Of a stretch of DNA of 64,000 bases, positions 17,343 through 26,894 are shown piece after piece (within the stretch, counting starts at the first letter, position 1; each line of letters starts with the position of its first letter). Origin of the DNA: Campylobacter concisus. Its GTDB lineage: Bacteria; Campylobacterota; Campylobacteria; Campylobacterales; Campylobacteraceae. Below the pieces are notes generated by a model. That model was not told the origin of the DNA, did no database searches, and saw nothing but the letters and a program-made list of their open reading frames with translations. The position numbers and the translations under genes were made by a program. The stretch covers positions 372,001-436,000 of the forward strand of contig NZ_PPCE01000009.1 of NCBI RefSeq assembly GCF_002913715.1, read 5' to 3'.

Positions 17343-18793
17343 CAATTCTCCTTGCTAAGTGCTTGTAAAAAGTATAAATTCATCCTAACGCCAGCTCCAC
17401 TCGCACCTGCTTGGTTATATCCCCAAGCCTTTTCACGGTACGCTGGACCTGCGATATCAAGGTGTAGCCACTTATCTTTATACTCATCTTTGATAAATTT
17501 GGCCAAAAACATGCCAGCCGTGATCGCGCCGCCATATCTGCTTGAGGCGCAGTTGCTAACGTCTGCGATCTGGCTTTTGATAAGCTCGCTAAGATAAGGG
17601 TTAAAATCAAGCATAGTCGCTAGTTCGCCACTATCTTTTATCTTGTTTTTAAACTCACTTTTTAGGCTCTCGCTGTTGCCCATGATGCCAGTTGTGTACT
17701 CGCCAAGTCCCACGACGCAAGCGCCAGTTAGGGTCGCCATGTCGATTAGGATCTCTGGTTTAAAGTCTTGTGCATAGCTTAGGCAGTCAGCCAGCACCAA
17801 ACGTCCTTCTGCGTCGGTATTTCTAACCTCTATGCTAACGCCACTTCTTGAAATAAGCACGTCGTCTGGCTTATAGGCGTTGCCACCGATCATATTTTCA
17901 GTGGCACCCAAAATGGCATGAATTTCAAATGGTAAATTTAGCTCCGCTGCACCTTTTATGATGCCAAGTGCTGCTGCCGCGCCGCTTTTGTCTGATTTCA
18001 TCGTTAGCATATAATCAGCCGGCTTTAAGCTAAGGCCACCGCTATCGTATGTTAGCCCTTTGCCAACAAAGATGATGCGTTTTTTAGACTTTTTAGGCTT
18101 GTAGGTTAGATGGATAAGCCTTGGTTTATGCACGCTTGCGCGATTTACCGCCAAAAATGCGTTCATATTCTCTTTTGCTAAAAATTTCTCGTCATAGACC
18201 TCGCACTTTATGCTTGCGATATTTTTGGCTAAATTTTGCGCATCCTCGGCCATCTTTTGTGGTGTGTAAATTTCTGGAATTTCATTTACGATATCTTTTG
18301 CGAAATTTGTAGCATTTGCTATTATCTCTGCCTCTTTAAAACCCTCATTTGCTACCTTTAGATCGACCTTTTTGCCAGCAAATTCTTCAGTAGAAAAGAT
18401 AATCTCTTTTAGGGTGTATTTCTCTTTTTTCTCTTTGTATTTGTTAAATTCATAACTTCCAAGCAAAAAGCCCTCAGCTAGTGCCTCAAAGCTTAGTTTT
18501 TGACACTCCGCTACGTAAGAAGCTAGCTTTATGCTCTTAATGTTTAGCGATTTTAGCGCGTTATAAGCTTTAGCGGCTGCAACTCTAAGCTCGTCAAGAT
18601 CAAGCTTAGAAAGTGGCACGTAAGCCCTTTTTGCCTCGCTTAGAATAAGGACGCTATCGCCTTTGTAATTGTTAAATTTAATAGCCTCTTTATCGCCTAT
18701 AAATTTATGTTTTAAGTCCTTATCTACTACGAAAATTAGTTCAATGTCAGCTTTTATATCTTTTAATTTTTTATCAACTATTTGAAACTGCAT
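17342..18793 (-). CDS. pepA: Leucyl aminopeptidase (M17)
   Basis: A cytosolic two-zinc aminopeptidase that removes N-terminal residues from peptides and forms hexamers. The 483-aa protein shows the family signature NTDAEGRLVLADCL, the metal-binding region GKGLTYDSGGLSLKP, and the KSDKSGAAAALGI lysine/aspartate site. The C-terminus has HLDIAGPAY. The start at 18793 lies 20 bases inside the dedA gene. Some PepA proteins also bind DNA (XerA type), which I cannot judge here. Confidence 0.97.
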   Translation of the reverse strand: MQFQIVDKKLKDIKADIELIFVVDKDLKHKFIGDKEAIKFNNYKGDSVLILSEAKRAYVPLSKLDLDELRVAAAKAYNALKSLNIKSIKLASYVAECQKLSFEALAEGFLLGSYEFNKYKEKKEKYTLKEIIFSTEEFAGKKVDLKVANEGFKEAEIIANATNFAKDIVNEIPEIYTPQKMAEDAQNLAKNIASIKCEVYDEKFLAKENMNAFLAVNRASVHKPRLIHLTYKPKKSKKRIIFVGKGLTYDSGGLSLKPADYMLTMKSDKSGAAAALGIIKGAAELNLPFEIHAILGATENMIGGNAYKPDDVLISRSGVSIEVRNTDAEGRLVLADCLSYAQDFKPEILIDMATLTGACVVGLGEYTTGIMGNSESLKSEFKNKIKDSGELATMLDFNPYLSELIKSQIADVSNCASSRYGGAITAGMFLAKFIKDEYKDKWLHLDIAGPAYREKAWGYNQAGASGAGVRMNLYFLQALSKEN

Positions 18794-19379
18794 GTCTTCT
18801 ATCTCTCCTTTCGTTTAAAATTTTATTTTCGATGCGCTTAAATGTATATATCAAAAGCCCCATAAATATAGCAACCACTGGGATAGCGACATACCAGTGC
18901 TCTTTTGCTTTTTGAAGCAGCACTAATATATGCTCGCCAAGTATCCAAGCAGGTATGGTGGTGATCGCCGCCCAGCACCAAGCGCTGATTAAATTTATAA
19001 AGGCATATTTTTTAGCGTCATAGCCGGTAAGTCCTATGCAAAGCGGTATGATGACACGAAAGCCATACATATAGCGTTGCAAAAAGATGATCGGCCAGCC
19101 GTATTTTTTCAGCATTATGTGCGCCACTGCAAATTTTCTCCGCTGCGTGTGAAGCCTTTTTGCGATGTATTTTTTATTGTAACGGCCAAGGTAGAAGTAA
19201 ATTTGATCACCCACAAAGCCTCCAAGTCCAGCCACAAAGATAGCAAGCGCGATGTGCATGTGCGTGGTGTGAGCGAGAATTCCAGCCATTATTAAGGCCA
19301 TCTCGCCCTCCATGATACACCAGACAAAAAGTATGATGTAGCCGTACTCTTTAAGCAGTTCTATAAAAAACTCTTCCAT
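18774..19379 (-). CDS. DedA family membrane protein
   Basis: A 201-aa integral membrane protein of the DedA/VTT family, whose members flip undecaprenyl phosphate or phospholipids across the inner membrane. The signature GLGGFVGDQIYFYLGR is at ~55-68, followed by the amphipathic F-x-R-Y-x-x-G-x-R block (LQRYMYGFRVIIPLCIGLTGY). About four or five hydrophobic segments are visible. It starts one base after the apt stop and its end overlaps the pepA start. Confidence 0.92.
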   Translation of the reverse strand: MEEFFIELLKEYGYIILFVWCIMEGEMALIMAGILAHTTHMHIALAIFVAGLGGFVGDQIYFYLGRYNKKYIAKRLHTQRRKFAVAHIMLKKYGWPIIFLQRYMYGFRVIIPLCIGLTGYDAKKYAFINLISAWCWAAITTIPAWILGEHILVLLQKAKEHWYVAIPVVAIFMGLLIYTFKRIENKILNERRDRRHAVSNS

Positions 19380-19380
19380 T

Positions 19381-19929
19381 CTAAACCTCTAAAACGCTGT
19401 AAATTTTAGTAAGCGACTTTAGCTTTTCGCTACCTTTTAGATCGACTAGATCTATGAGAAAGCACGCTTCTACGCAGGTTGCGTTAGTTTGATTGATAAG
19501 CTCAACTGAAGCCTTTGCAGTGCCTCCAGTAGCTATGAGATCGTCCATCAAAAGCACTCTAGCGCCCGCTTTTTCTCCAAAAGCATCGATGTGAATTTGC
19601 ACTTCATCGACGCCGTACTCTAGGCTATACTTTTGAGAAAGCGTGATAAAAGGCAGTTTTTTTGGCTTGCGAATAGGCACAAAAGGTAGCCTTAGTCTTG
19701 CTGCAAGCGCCGCGCCAAAGATAAAGCCACGAGACTCGATGCCAGCGATGTAGTCGATATTTGCGTCCTCATATCTAGCCACCAAATGATCTATCAAAAA
19801 GTTAAACGCCTCTTTGTTGTTTAGTAGCGTCGTGATGTCGCGAAAGACTATGCCAGGCTTTGGAAAGTCGTTTATGCAGCGAATAGAGTTTAGTAAAAAT
19901 TCTTTGCCTTTTTGATCTAAAATTTTCAT
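19381..19929 (-). CDS. apt: Adenine phosphoribosyltransferase
   Basis: This purine-salvage enzyme makes AMP from adenine and PRPP. The 182-aa protein has the PRPP-binding signature [20 protein letters not shown], the [16 protein letters not shown]-terminal adenine-binding region, and [17 protein letters not shown]. Full length. Preceded on the same strand by the coiled-coil protein gene at 19950-20282, with a 20-base gap containing a weak AAGGA. Confidence 0.97.
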   Translation of the reverse strand: MKILDQKGKEFLLNSIRCINDFPKPGIVFRDITTLLNNKEAFNFLIDHLVARYEDANIDYIAGIESRGFIFGAALAARLRLPFVPIRKPKKLPFITLSQKYSLEYGVDEVQIHIDAFGEKAGARVLLMDDLIATGGTAKASVELINQTNATCVEACFLIDLVDLKGSEKLKSLTKIYSVLEV

Positions 19930-19949
19930 AAATTTCCTTAAATTTGAGG

Positions 19950-20282
19950 TTATAGTAGCGCTTCGATCTTGCCTTCAAGCTCACGTATGCGTTGTCTTAG
20001 CTTATCGTTTTCTAAGCGGTACTGGGAGTTTCTTGTGCGAAGTGAGGTCACGTCGTTTTTAGTTTTGTTTAGCTCGTCTGTCAAGATGTCGATGTTGCCT
20101 AGACTTCTTTGGAGTTGGATCTGAAATTTTCTTATGACGACCTCGGTGTCTTGGAGGTTATTTTTCATAAAATCTTTTGTCGCACGCTCTTTTTTTAGAA
20201 GCGTTTTGAAGTAAAAAACCATGACGGTTAGGTAGATCGCAGCACAAACAAGAGCGGTAAAAACGATCCACTCGCCTATCAT
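19950..20282 (-). CDS. Small membrane-anchored coiled-coil protein, function unknown
   Basis: A 110-aa protein with one N-terminal transmembrane helix (~3-26) and a long coiled coil over residues 30-108. Regular heptads of Leu/Ile are visible in [13 protein letters not shown] and [16 protein letters not shown]. The architecture resembles FtsL/FtsB-like or tail-scaffold proteins, but no family motif can be assigned. The start ATG overlaps the rpiB stop as ATGA, so rpiB and this gene are coupled. Confidence 0.75.
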   Translation of the reverse strand: MIGEWIVFTALVCAAIYLTVMVFYFKTLLKKERATKDFMKNNLQDTEVVIRKFQIQLQRSLGNIDILTDELNKTKNDVTSLRTRNSQYRLENDKLRQRIRELEGKIEALL

Positions 20283-20722
20283 TTGCCTGCCTCAAGCTCT
20301 ATTTTTTTGACTCTTCTTTCGTGTCTGCCGCCTGCAAACTCAGTCTTTAAAAAGACTTCAACCGCCGAGATAGCCACGCCTGCGCCAATAACCCTTGCGC
20401 CAAAAGCGATTACGTTTGCGTCGTTGTGCTCTCTGGCAAGTCTAGCGGTAAATTCGTCGTGACAAAGGGCGCATCTTACGTTTTCATGCCTGTTTGCAGC
20501 TATTGATATGCCTATGCCAGTGCCACAAACTAGCACGCCGTAGCAGTTAGGCTCAAGCTTGCTCGCTAGCAAATGCGCATAATCAGGGTAATCAACGCTA
20601 TTTTTATCGTTTGTGCCAAGATCAACTACTTCGTATCCAAGCCCTTTAATAGCCTCTTTAAGCTCGTTTTTTAGCTCAAAACCAGCGTGATCGCTAGCTA
20701 AGAAAACTTTGTCTATCTTCAT
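20279..20722 (-). CDS. rpiB: Ribose-5-phosphate isomerase B
   Basis: This enzyme interconverts ribose 5-phosphate and ribulose 5-phosphate in the pentose phosphate pathway. The 147-aa protein has the N-terminal SDHAGFELKNEL, the active-site cysteine in VLVCGTGIGISIAANR, the RCALCHDEFTARLAREHNDANV substrate loop, and a C-terminal arginine-rich helix (GGRHERRVKKI). I start it at the ATG at 20722. The frame extends to 20758, but residues before KIDKVFLASDH are not part of the fold. Confidence 0.95.
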   Translation of the reverse strand: MKIDKVFLASDHAGFELKNELKEAIKGLGYEVVDLGTNDKNSVDYPDYAHLLASKLEPNCYGVLVCGTGIGISIAANRHENVRCALCHDEFTARLAREHNDANVIAFGARVIGAGVAISAVEVFLKTEFAGGRHERRVKKIELEAGK

Positions 20723-20831
20723 GAAAAGTCCGTTAAATTTTTTGTTGATTATAGTCAAAGTTGCATTAAAATAAAATTTTACTCTCAGCCAAAATGAAGC
20801 TATAATTTACCAAAAATTTAAAGGAGAAAAT

Positions 20832-22217
20832 GTGAAAAAAGCGCTCTTTTTAGTGGCTTCTATGCTAGCCTTTGCAAATGAAAATCTAATAGAGATCTAC
20901 ACAGATCAAACCATCATCACTCAAAAATTTAGTGACGCAAATAGCTCTTTTAGCGCCTTTGTGCCAGAGGGTGTGCAGAGTGAGAGCATCACTATAAATG
21001 GGGATTGTGACGCGAATGCTTATCTAAAAAAGATCAGCGAAGAAAATAGCCCAAGTTACATAAAATGGAAGCAAGAAGTTGCAAATTTAAGTAGCAAGCT
21101 TGAGGCGCTAAATGCAAGAGGTAGGTTTATAGAGCAAGCTTTGGTAGAAGAAAACAAAAGTAACGATGTGACAAAAAGGGCTGATGAGTTTTATAAATTT
21201 AGCCTAGAAAATATCGAGAAAATTTCAGCTGCTAAAAGTGAGCTTGAAGTGCTTAAAGAAAATGAGCCAAAGAGCGAGATGGCTGGATTTTTGCAGCTTG
21301 ATATAAAATTTGCTTGCGACCCAAAAGAGGCGACGCTATCATACATGGATGATGATGCCCCAAAGACGCTAAATGAAATTTATGCAGACACAAAAAACAA
21401 AAATATCTTGATAAAACAAGAAATTTTGCTCACCAACCCATTTGCCAGCGATGTTAAAAATTTAAAGCTCGCCATCTATCCGACCAGATACCAAAAGGCG
21501 CTTGCTCCAAGCAAGTTTTACCCTTGGTACGAGGAGAGTGAGGCGGAGGCTGATGGTTACGGCGCTTCAAAAAATATGCTAAGAGCTGCGAAAGTCACTG
21601 CTGAGGTCGCTGATATGCGTGTGCAAAGAGATGAAAATGAGTTTGCCAAAATTTGGAAGATAGATGGGATAAATTTAGCAAAGGGCGAGAGCAAATATAT
21701 AACTTATGATACGCAAAAAATGGATGCAAATTTTAGCGTTTTTGCTGATTTTTACGGCTCACTAAAGGCATATAACGTAGCTAGCTTTAAGCTAAATGAT
21801 GATCTAACGCCAGCTAAAACGCAGTTTTATGTTAATGGTGTTAGTGTTGGCAGTTCAAGCGAGTTTGAGATGAAAGCTAAAGATGAGCCAGCGCAGTTAT
21901 TTTTAGGACAAAACGAGCTAATCGAGCTTAAAAAAGAGCGCTTAAATAAATTTAAAAAGAGCTCGCTTCTTGGTAAGGATCGCATAAGCGAAGAGGGCTA
22001 TGAGATAAGTGTCAAAAATAACTCAAGCAAGAGCGTCGATGTCGCCTTGGTCGATCGTGTGCCAGTCTCTGCTGACGAGGCGGTAAAGGTCGAGATAAAG
22101 GGCTTTGATAAAAAAGATATCAGCAAAGATGGCAAGGTGGAGCTTAAATTTAGCCTTGCGCCAAAAGAGGAATTTAAAAAAGAGTACTCTTATAAGATCA
22201 CAAAGCCAAAAATTTAG
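20832..22217 (+). CDS. DUF4139 domain protein, probably exported
   Basis: A 461-aa protein with a short signal peptide (MKKALFLVASMLAFAN), a coiled-coil segment (~60-135), and a C-terminal DUF4139 beta-rich domain. The domain is recognisable from ILLTNPFASDVKNLKLAIYPTRY, then ...PAQLFLGQNELIELKKERL..., and ISVKNNSSKSVDVALVDRVPVS near the end. Family members such as MuiA are poorly characterised, and the name 'mucoidy inhibitor' does not imply a proven role here. The start is the GTG at 20832: an ATG two bases earlier would meet TGA at once. AAGGAG lies just upstream. The stop codon is inside a terminator stem. Confidence 0.8.
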   Translation: MKKALFLVASMLAFANENLIEIYTDQTIITQKFSDANSSFSAFVPEGVQSESITINGDCDANAYLKKISEENSPSYIKWKQEVANLSSKLEALNARGRFIEQALVEENKSNDVTKRADEFYKFSLENIEKISAAKSELEVLKENEPKSEMAGFLQLDIKFACDPKEATLSYMDDDAPKTLNEIYADTKNKNILIKQEILLTNPFASDVKNLKLAIYPTRYQKALAPSKFYPWYEESEAEADGYGASKNMLRAAKVTAEVADMRVQRDENEFAKIWKIDGINLAKGESKYITYDTQKMDANFSVFADFYGSLKAYNVASFKLNDDLTPAKTQFYVNGVSVGSSSEFEMKAKDEPAQLFLGQNELIELKKERLNKFKKSSLLGKDRISEEGYEISVKNNSSKSVDVALVDRVPVSADEAVKVEIKGFDKKDISKDGKVELKFSLAPKEEFKKEYSYKITKPKI

Positions 22218-22237
22218 AGCAAATTTGCTCTAAATTT
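22210..22237. terminator. Bidirectional terminator overlapping two stop codons
   Basis: AAATTTAGAGC (22210-22220), loop AAATTT, and GCTCTAAATTT (22227-22237): a perfect 11-bp stem. It contains the stop of the plus-strand DUF4139 gene (22215-22217) and its right end meets the stop of the minus-strand peptidase gene (22236-22238). It therefore serves both strands with almost no intergenic space. Confidence 0.7.
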
Positions 22238-22892
22238 AGCCATTTATAAATGCACTTGCGATATCTAAAACGTATCTTGTCGGATAAAAGATAGTATCTT
22301 TTAAAGGCGAGACGAGGATGATGATAAGGATGACAAAGCCATATCGCGAGATGCCCTCAAGCTTTTCAGCCAGTGCGTGAAAGCCAAAATTTCTAAGCGC
22401 ATACTCGAGCGTGTGAAAGCCATCAAGTGGTGGGATCGGATAGAGGTTAAAGATGGCTAAAATCAAATTTAAAAGCGCAAGCGTAAATAAAAACTGAAGT
22501 AAAATTTCAAAGGTTTCTATATTTAATAGAGCCTTTAGCACAAAAAGCGACAAGACGCCTAGGATGATGTTGTAGCAAATGCCAGCTAGACTTACGTAGA
22601 TAGCTGCCTTGTAGCCACCATTTCGCACGACTGTGTAGGTATTTACAGGCACTGGTTTTGCCCAGCCAAACATCATACCAGTGCTTAGATAAAGCACCAG
22701 CGGCACGATGATAGTGCCAACAAGATCGATGTGTTTTATAGGGTTTATGCTAAGTCTGCCAAGATTTTTTGCTGTGTTATCGCCAAATTTATAAGCGACA
22801 TATCCGTGAGCGATCTCATGGCCGACGATGGCGATTATTAAAGATAGGACGATAGTAGCGACTTTGATAGGGGCAAAATTAGTGAAGTCCAT
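22236..22892 (-). CDS. Site-2 protease family (M50) membrane metalloprotease
   Basis: A 218-aa polytopic membrane protein with the zinc motif HEIAH (residues 25-29) in the first helix and the second metal motif NLYPIPPLDGFH in the fourth helix. This is the arrangement of short YwhC/FtsH-independent M50 proteases. It probably cleaves transmembrane or membrane-tethered substrates, possibly signal peptide remnants given the lepB neighbour, but the substrate is unknown. The start ATG at 22892 lies inside the last codons of lepB. A TTG three bases upstream is an alternative. Confidence 0.92.
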   Translation of the reverse strand: MDFTNFAPIKVATIVLSLIIAIVGHEIAHGYVAYKFGDNTAKNLGRLSINPIKHIDLVGTIIVPLVLYLSTGMMFGWAKPVPVNTYTVVRNGGYKAAIYVSLAGICYNIILGVLSLFVLKALLNIETFEILLQFLFTLALLNLILAIFNLYPIPPLDGFHTLEYALRNFGFHALAEKLEGISRYGFVILIIILVSPLKDTIFYPTRYVLDIASAFING

Positions 22893-23784
22893 CAACTTCT
22901 CCCTCTTTTAGAGCTTGTTTTGTGAAAAACTCATCATTTTCTATCGTATCTACAAAGCGTCCGATACGCTCCCAGCGCACATTGTAGTTGCTGTCCCAGC
23001 TAAAATATATAAACCAAGGCTTACCGACTATGTCCTTGTAAGCCACGCTTCCCCAAAAACGGCTATCGTTTGAGTGGTCGCGGTTGTCGCCTATCATAAA
23101 GTACTCATCTTTTGGCACTTTGACGTAAAATGCGTTAAAGTTAAAATTTGGATTTTGCGGTAGTGAGCTAATGAGCGCTGGCTTCATAAAAACGTTTGAT
23201 TTGTTTGTATTTAGCATGAAAACCATCTGCTCAAATAAATTTACATTTTCATCGTAGTGGATGCCGCTAAATCTATATGGCTCTTTTATGAAAAGTTTGC
23301 CATCAAGCTCGGCTATATCGTTACAAGAGTAGCCAAATTTGCTCTCTTTGCCGTTTAAATTTTCACGGCAGTTTGCCTTTATGAAGCTATCTCCCTCTTT
23401 TGGGCGTAGATATAGGGCCTTTTCAGTAAAAACGATCTCGTCCTCGCTAGTTGCAAAGCAGCGCTTTACAAAGTGAGTTTTCTCATCGTTTGGATAGCGA
23501 AATACGACTATATCGCCCCTTGCAGGACCATCGCCTGTGATGAGGTGACCATTGTCATTTAGCTCAGGCAAAATTTTTACCTCAAGCCACGGAATTCTTG
23601 GTGTTGGTATACCATAAACAAATTTTTTTGCAAATAAAAAATCACCAACCAAAAGCGTATTTTTCATCGAACCAGACGGGATAACAAAGGCTTGAGCTAT
23701 GAAAAATATAACAAAAAGCACGATGATGACTGTGCCAGTCCAGCTTGAGCAAAAGTCATAAAATTTAGTAAAAAATTTTTTCAT
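22879..23784 (-). CDS. lepB: Signal peptidase I
   Basis: A membrane-bound serine protease that removes signal peptides from exported proteins. The 301-aa protein has one N-terminal membrane helix, the catalytic Ser39 in VIPSGSMKNTL, and the family's box B/C region LVGDFLFAKKFVYGIPTPR. It also has the Lys-containing GDIVVFRYPNDEKTHFVKR, and box E as MIGDNRDHSNDSRFWG. Overlaps the M50 protease gene by 14 bases and begins two bases after folD, so folD-lepB-M50 form one unit. Confidence 0.97.
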   Translation of the reverse strand: MKKFFTKFYDFCSSWTGTVIIVLFVIFFIAQAFVIPSGSMKNTLLVGDFLFAKKFVYGIPTPRIPWLEVKILPELNDNGHLITGDGPARGDIVVFRYPNDEKTHFVKRCFATSEDEIVFTEKALYLRPKEGDSFIKANCRENLNGKESKFGYSCNDIAELDGKLFIKEPYRFSGIHYDENVNLFEQMVFMLNTNKSNVFMKPALISSLPQNPNFNFNAFYVKVPKDEYFMIGDNRDHSNDSRFWGSVAYKDIVGKPWFIYFSWDSNYNVRWERIGRFVDTIENDEFFTKQALKEGEVDGLH

Positions 23785-23786
23785 TA

Positions 23787-24647
23787 TTAGGCTCTTTTTT
23801 GGCTAGCTATCTTAGCTTGGGCTGCAAGGATTGTGTTATTTAAAAGCATCGCAATCGTCATCGGACCCACGCCACCAGGAACCGGCGTGATGTATGAGCA
23901 TTTTGGGGCAACCTCGTCAAAGTCCACATCGCCTACAAGTCTGCCATCATCAAGTCTGTTTATGCCCACATCAACGACTACTGCGCCATCTTTTACCATG
24001 TCAGCCTTTAAGAAAAATGGCTTGCCAATGGCTGCGACGATGAGGTCGGCATTTTTACAAATTTCTTTTAAATTTTTAGTCTTGCTGTGAGTCACGGTAA
24101 CGGTTGCTGAGGCGTTTAAAAGCAAATTTGCCATAGGCTTGCCAACAATGTTGCTTCTGCCAATCACTACTGCATTTAGCCCAGCTACTTCTATGCCATA
24201 CTCTTTTAAAATTTCCATAACTCCAAGCGGTGTGCAAGGCACAAAACCATCTAGCCCACTAACAAGTTTGCCGACATTTACAGCGTGAAAGCCATCTACG
24301 TCTTTTGCTGGATCGATCGTTGCTAAAACGGTATTTGTATCTATATGTTTTGGAAGTGGCAACTGTACCAAGATGCCGTGGATACTATCGTCTAAATTTA
24401 GCACATTTATAAGTGCTAGAAGCTCTGCTTGGGTTGTATTTTCGCTTAGACGGTGAGCCACGCTTTTTATGCCGTATTCGTTGCAGGCTTTCTCTTTGGC
24501 TCTAACGTATGTTTGAGATGCCTTATCTTCGCCGACCAAGACGACGGCCAAGGTTGGCTCGACGCCAAATTTTTTTAGTTCTTCAGCTCTTACTTTTACG
24601 CTTTCTTTGACCTTTAAAGATACAGCTTTGCCGTCTAAAATTTTCAT
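23787..24647 (-). CDS. folD: Bifunctional methylenetetrahydrofolate dehydrogenase/cyclohydrolase
   Basis: FolD interconverts 5,10-methylene-THF, 5,10-methenyl-THF and 10-formyl-THF for purine and formyl-methionine synthesis. The 286-aa protein shows the catalytic Y-x-x-x-K in [18 protein letters not shown], the [12 protein letters not shown] block, the NADP-binding [18 protein letters not shown], and the C-terminal [16 protein letters not shown]. The ATG at 24647 follows AAGGATCC. Divergent from the cytochrome gene at 24731. Confidence 0.97.
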   Translation of the reverse strand: MKILDGKAVSLKVKESVKVRAEELKKFGVEPTLAVVLVGEDKASQTYVRAKEKACNEYGIKSVAHRLSENTTQAELLALINVLNLDDSIHGILVQLPLPKHIDTNTVLATIDPAKDVDGFHAVNVGKLVSGLDGFVPCTPLGVMEILKEYGIEVAGLNAVVIGRSNIVGKPMANLLLNASATVTVTHSKTKNLKEICKNADLIVAAIGKPFFLKADMVKDGAVVVDVGINRLDDGRLVGDVDFDEVAPKCSYITPVPGGVGPMTIAMLLNNTILAAQAKIASQKRA

Positions 24648-24730
24648 ATTGGATCCTTATTTAAAAGCTTTTTTAATCACAAGGGTGGTATCATACCTAA
24701 AATTAAATTAAATTTTTAAAAGAGAGGTTT

Positions 24731-25336
24731 ATGCGGTCTGTTTTTTTGATTTTGCTTTTTTGTGTGGCGATTTTTGGAGCTGATTTTATCACAAAGACTG
24801 AGTACGCCAAGATGCTATATCTAAATCCACGCGGCATAGGATGCGATAAATGTCACGGCGCAAAGGGTGAGGGCAGTCTAATCTCTAAATACAAGCACTT
24901 TGACAAAAAGGTAAACAAAACGGTTGACGATGAGCTTAGAGCACCAAAGATAAATGATATAGAATTTGAAAGCTTTAAAGCAGCTCTAACTAAGCCAAAA
25001 GGCGTCATGCCAAGTTACTTTTTGACAGACGAGGAGACAACTATTCTTTATGAGTACATTACAAACAAGATAAATACTCCTTCAAAAGCAGCAAAAGCGC
25101 AAAATTTAGGCAAGCCAGTTTCCACTGATACGACGCAAAAACAGCCAGAGCAATCTGCCAAAGCCGCCCCTGCTACAAAACCAGCAGAACCAGCTAAAAC
25201 TACCACAGCTAAGCCAGCTGAGTCAGCAAAAACTGCTACTACGCAAGCCCCAAAGTCGCCAGCAAAACCAGCTGCAAACCCAAAAGATAATCAAAAAATA
25301 AATTTAAAAACACAAAATCAAAAGGATAAAAAATGA
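24731..25336 (+). CDS. Periplasmic monohaem cytochrome c-like protein with Ala/Pro/Lys-rich tail
   Basis: A 201-aa exported protein: signal peptide (1-17), one haem site C38-DK-C41-H42 ([14 protein letters not shown]), and a possible axial Met in KGVMPSYFL at about residue 98. These give a short class I cytochrome c domain ending near residue 115. The last ~85 residues are a low-complexity tail with repeated Ala-Lys-Pro-Thr units ([20 protein letters not shown]), probably a flexible spacer or a cell-wall contact. Its stop overlaps the hemL start as ATGA, a suggestive pairing of a haem protein with a haem-synthesis gene. Function in respiration is likely but the partner is unknown. Confidence 0.75.
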   Translation: MRSVFLILLFCVAIFGADFITKTEYAKMLYLNPRGIGCDKCHGAKGEGSLISKYKHFDKKVNKTVDDELRAPKINDIEFESFKAALTKPKGVMPSYFLTDEETTILYEYITNKINTPSKAAKAQNLGKPVSTDTTQKQPEQSAKAAPATKPAEPAKTTTAKPAESAKTATTQAPKSPAKPAANPKDNQKINLKTQNQKDKK

Positions 25337-26616
25337 CAAATAAAGAGGCATTTAGCGAAGCCAAAAAATATATCCCAGGCGGCGTAAATTCACCTGTTCG
25401 TGCATTTGGAAGTGTTGGTGGAGAGCCTGTGATGATCGATCACGCTAAGGGAGCTTATCTATACGATGTTGAGGGTAAAAAATACCTTGACTTTATCCAA
25501 AGCTGGGGACCACTCATCTTTGGTCACTGCGACAAAGATATCGAAGAGGCGATCATCTCTGCTGTAAAACAAGGCGTATCTTACGGCGCGCCATCTCCAA
25601 AAGAGACCGCTCTAGCAAAGCTAATATGTGATGAGTTTAAACAAATAGATAAAATTCGCTTCGTAAGCTCTGGCACAGAGGCCACTATGAGCGCGATAAG
25701 AGTGGCTAGAGGATATGCCAAAAAAGACGGACTTATCAAATTTGAAGGCTGCTACCACGGACACAGCGACGCACTTCTTATCAAAGCAGGAAGCGGTGCA
25801 ACGACATACGGCAACGCTTCAAGCAGCGGCGTACCACAAGATGTTGTGAAAAACACCTATTTGGCAGTTTATAACGATATAGAAAGCGTAAAAGCCATTT
25901 TTGAAAATAATAAAGACAAAATCGGCGTCGTCATAATCGAGCCAATCGCAGGAAATATGGGGCTTGTGCCAGCTGATAAGAAATTTTTAGAAGAGCTTAG
26001 AGCACTTTGCGATAAATTTGGCGCTGTGCTTATCCTTGATGAGGTTATGAGCGGCTTTAGAGCTTCTCGCTTTGGCTCATATCCATTTCACGAGGTGGAC
26101 GCTGATCTTGTCACATTTGGCAAGGTCATAGGCGGAGGCATGAACGTCGCTGCATTTGGTGGCAAGGCCAAGATCATGGACTGCCTAAGCCCAGATGGCG
26201 CTGTCTATCAAGCAGGCACGCTAAGTGGCAACCCAGTGGCGATGAGCGCTGGTATAGCAGCGATTTCAAAGATAAATAGTGATCCAAATTTATACGCTAG
26301 GCTTGAAAAGCTTGCCCTAAAACTAATGGCTGGCTTTAAAGAGGCTGCAAAGAGTGCTGGTATCACCATCCAAACTGATGTTCGTGGCTCGATGTTTGGC
26401 TACTTTTTTACAGAGCATGCCGTAAAAAACTACGACGATGCGCTAAAGAGCGACACAAAACTCTTTGCTAAATTTCACCAAGCGATGCTTAAGCGTGGAA
26501 TTTATCTTGCACCTAGCCAGTTTGAGACGGGATTTGTCTGCGACGCGATGAGTGAAGCTGATATCGATCTAGCGGTAAGCGCAGCCAAAGAGGCGTTTTT
26601 GGAGATAAAAGCCTAA
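25333..26616 (+). CDS. hemL: Glutamate-1-semialdehyde 2,1-aminomutase
   Basis: This PLP enzyme makes 5-aminolevulinate from glutamate-1-semialdehyde in the C5 haem pathway. The 427-aa protein has [14 protein letters not shown] at the N-terminus, the [16 protein letters not shown] cofactor site, [10 protein letters not shown], and the PLP lysine in [11 protein letters not shown]. Full length. It overlaps the preceding cytochrome gene by 4 bases and shares TAATG with the next gene, so it is the core of a tightly coupled run. Confidence 0.97.
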   Translation: MTNKEAFSEAKKYIPGGVNSPVRAFGSVGGEPVMIDHAKGAYLYDVEGKKYLDFIQSWGPLIFGHCDKDIEEAIISAVKQGVSYGAPSPKETALAKLICDEFKQIDKIRFVSSGTEATMSAIRVARGYAKKDGLIKFEGCYHGHSDALLIKAGSGATTYGNASSSGVPQDVVKNTYLAVYNDIESVKAIFENNKDKIGVVIIEPIAGNMGLVPADKKFLEELRALCDKFGAVLILDEVMSGFRASRFGSYPFHEVDADLVTFGKVIGGGMNVAAFGGKAKIMDCLSPDGAVYQAGTLSGNPVAMSAGIAAISKINSDPNLYARLEKLALKLMAGFKEAAKSAGITIQTDVRGSMFGYFFTEHAVKNYDDALKSDTKLFAKFHQAMLKRGIYLAPSQFETGFVCDAMSEADIDLAVSAAKEAFLEIKA

Positions 26617-26894
26617 TGGTAAAATTTAAGATAAAAGATATCGTAGCAGGTGCTGAGCAGCTAAGCCTTGGTGTTTCAATAGTAGTTGCGATCTTGCTTG
26701 GCACTGGACTAGGGTATTTTGTAAAAAAAGCTACAAATTTCACGCCAGCTCTTTGGATAGGCTTTGCTATTGGCATCGCAGCTGCTATTTTAAACGTCTA
26801 TAAAGCTTACAAAGCACAGATAAAAAGCTTAGATGAGCTAAAAGATGAAAGCAGATACAAAGGCTACACAAAAGACGATGATGAGGACGATTAG
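26616..26894 (+). CDS. AtpZ/AtpI family small membrane protein
   Basis: A 92-aa protein with two hydrophobic segments (~18-36 and ~47-63) and an acidic C-terminal tail of Asp/Glu. The arrangement matches AtpI/AtpZ family proteins, which assist F-type ATPase assembly or its ion homeostasis. The gene is not next to an atp operon here. The start forms TAATG with the hemL stop, and its end overlaps the next gene by 17 bases. Confidence 0.75.
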   Translation: MVKFKIKDIVAGAEQLSLGVSIVVAILLGTGLGYFVKKATNFTPALWIGFAIGIAAAILNVYKAYKAQIKSLDELKDESRYKGYTKDDDEDD

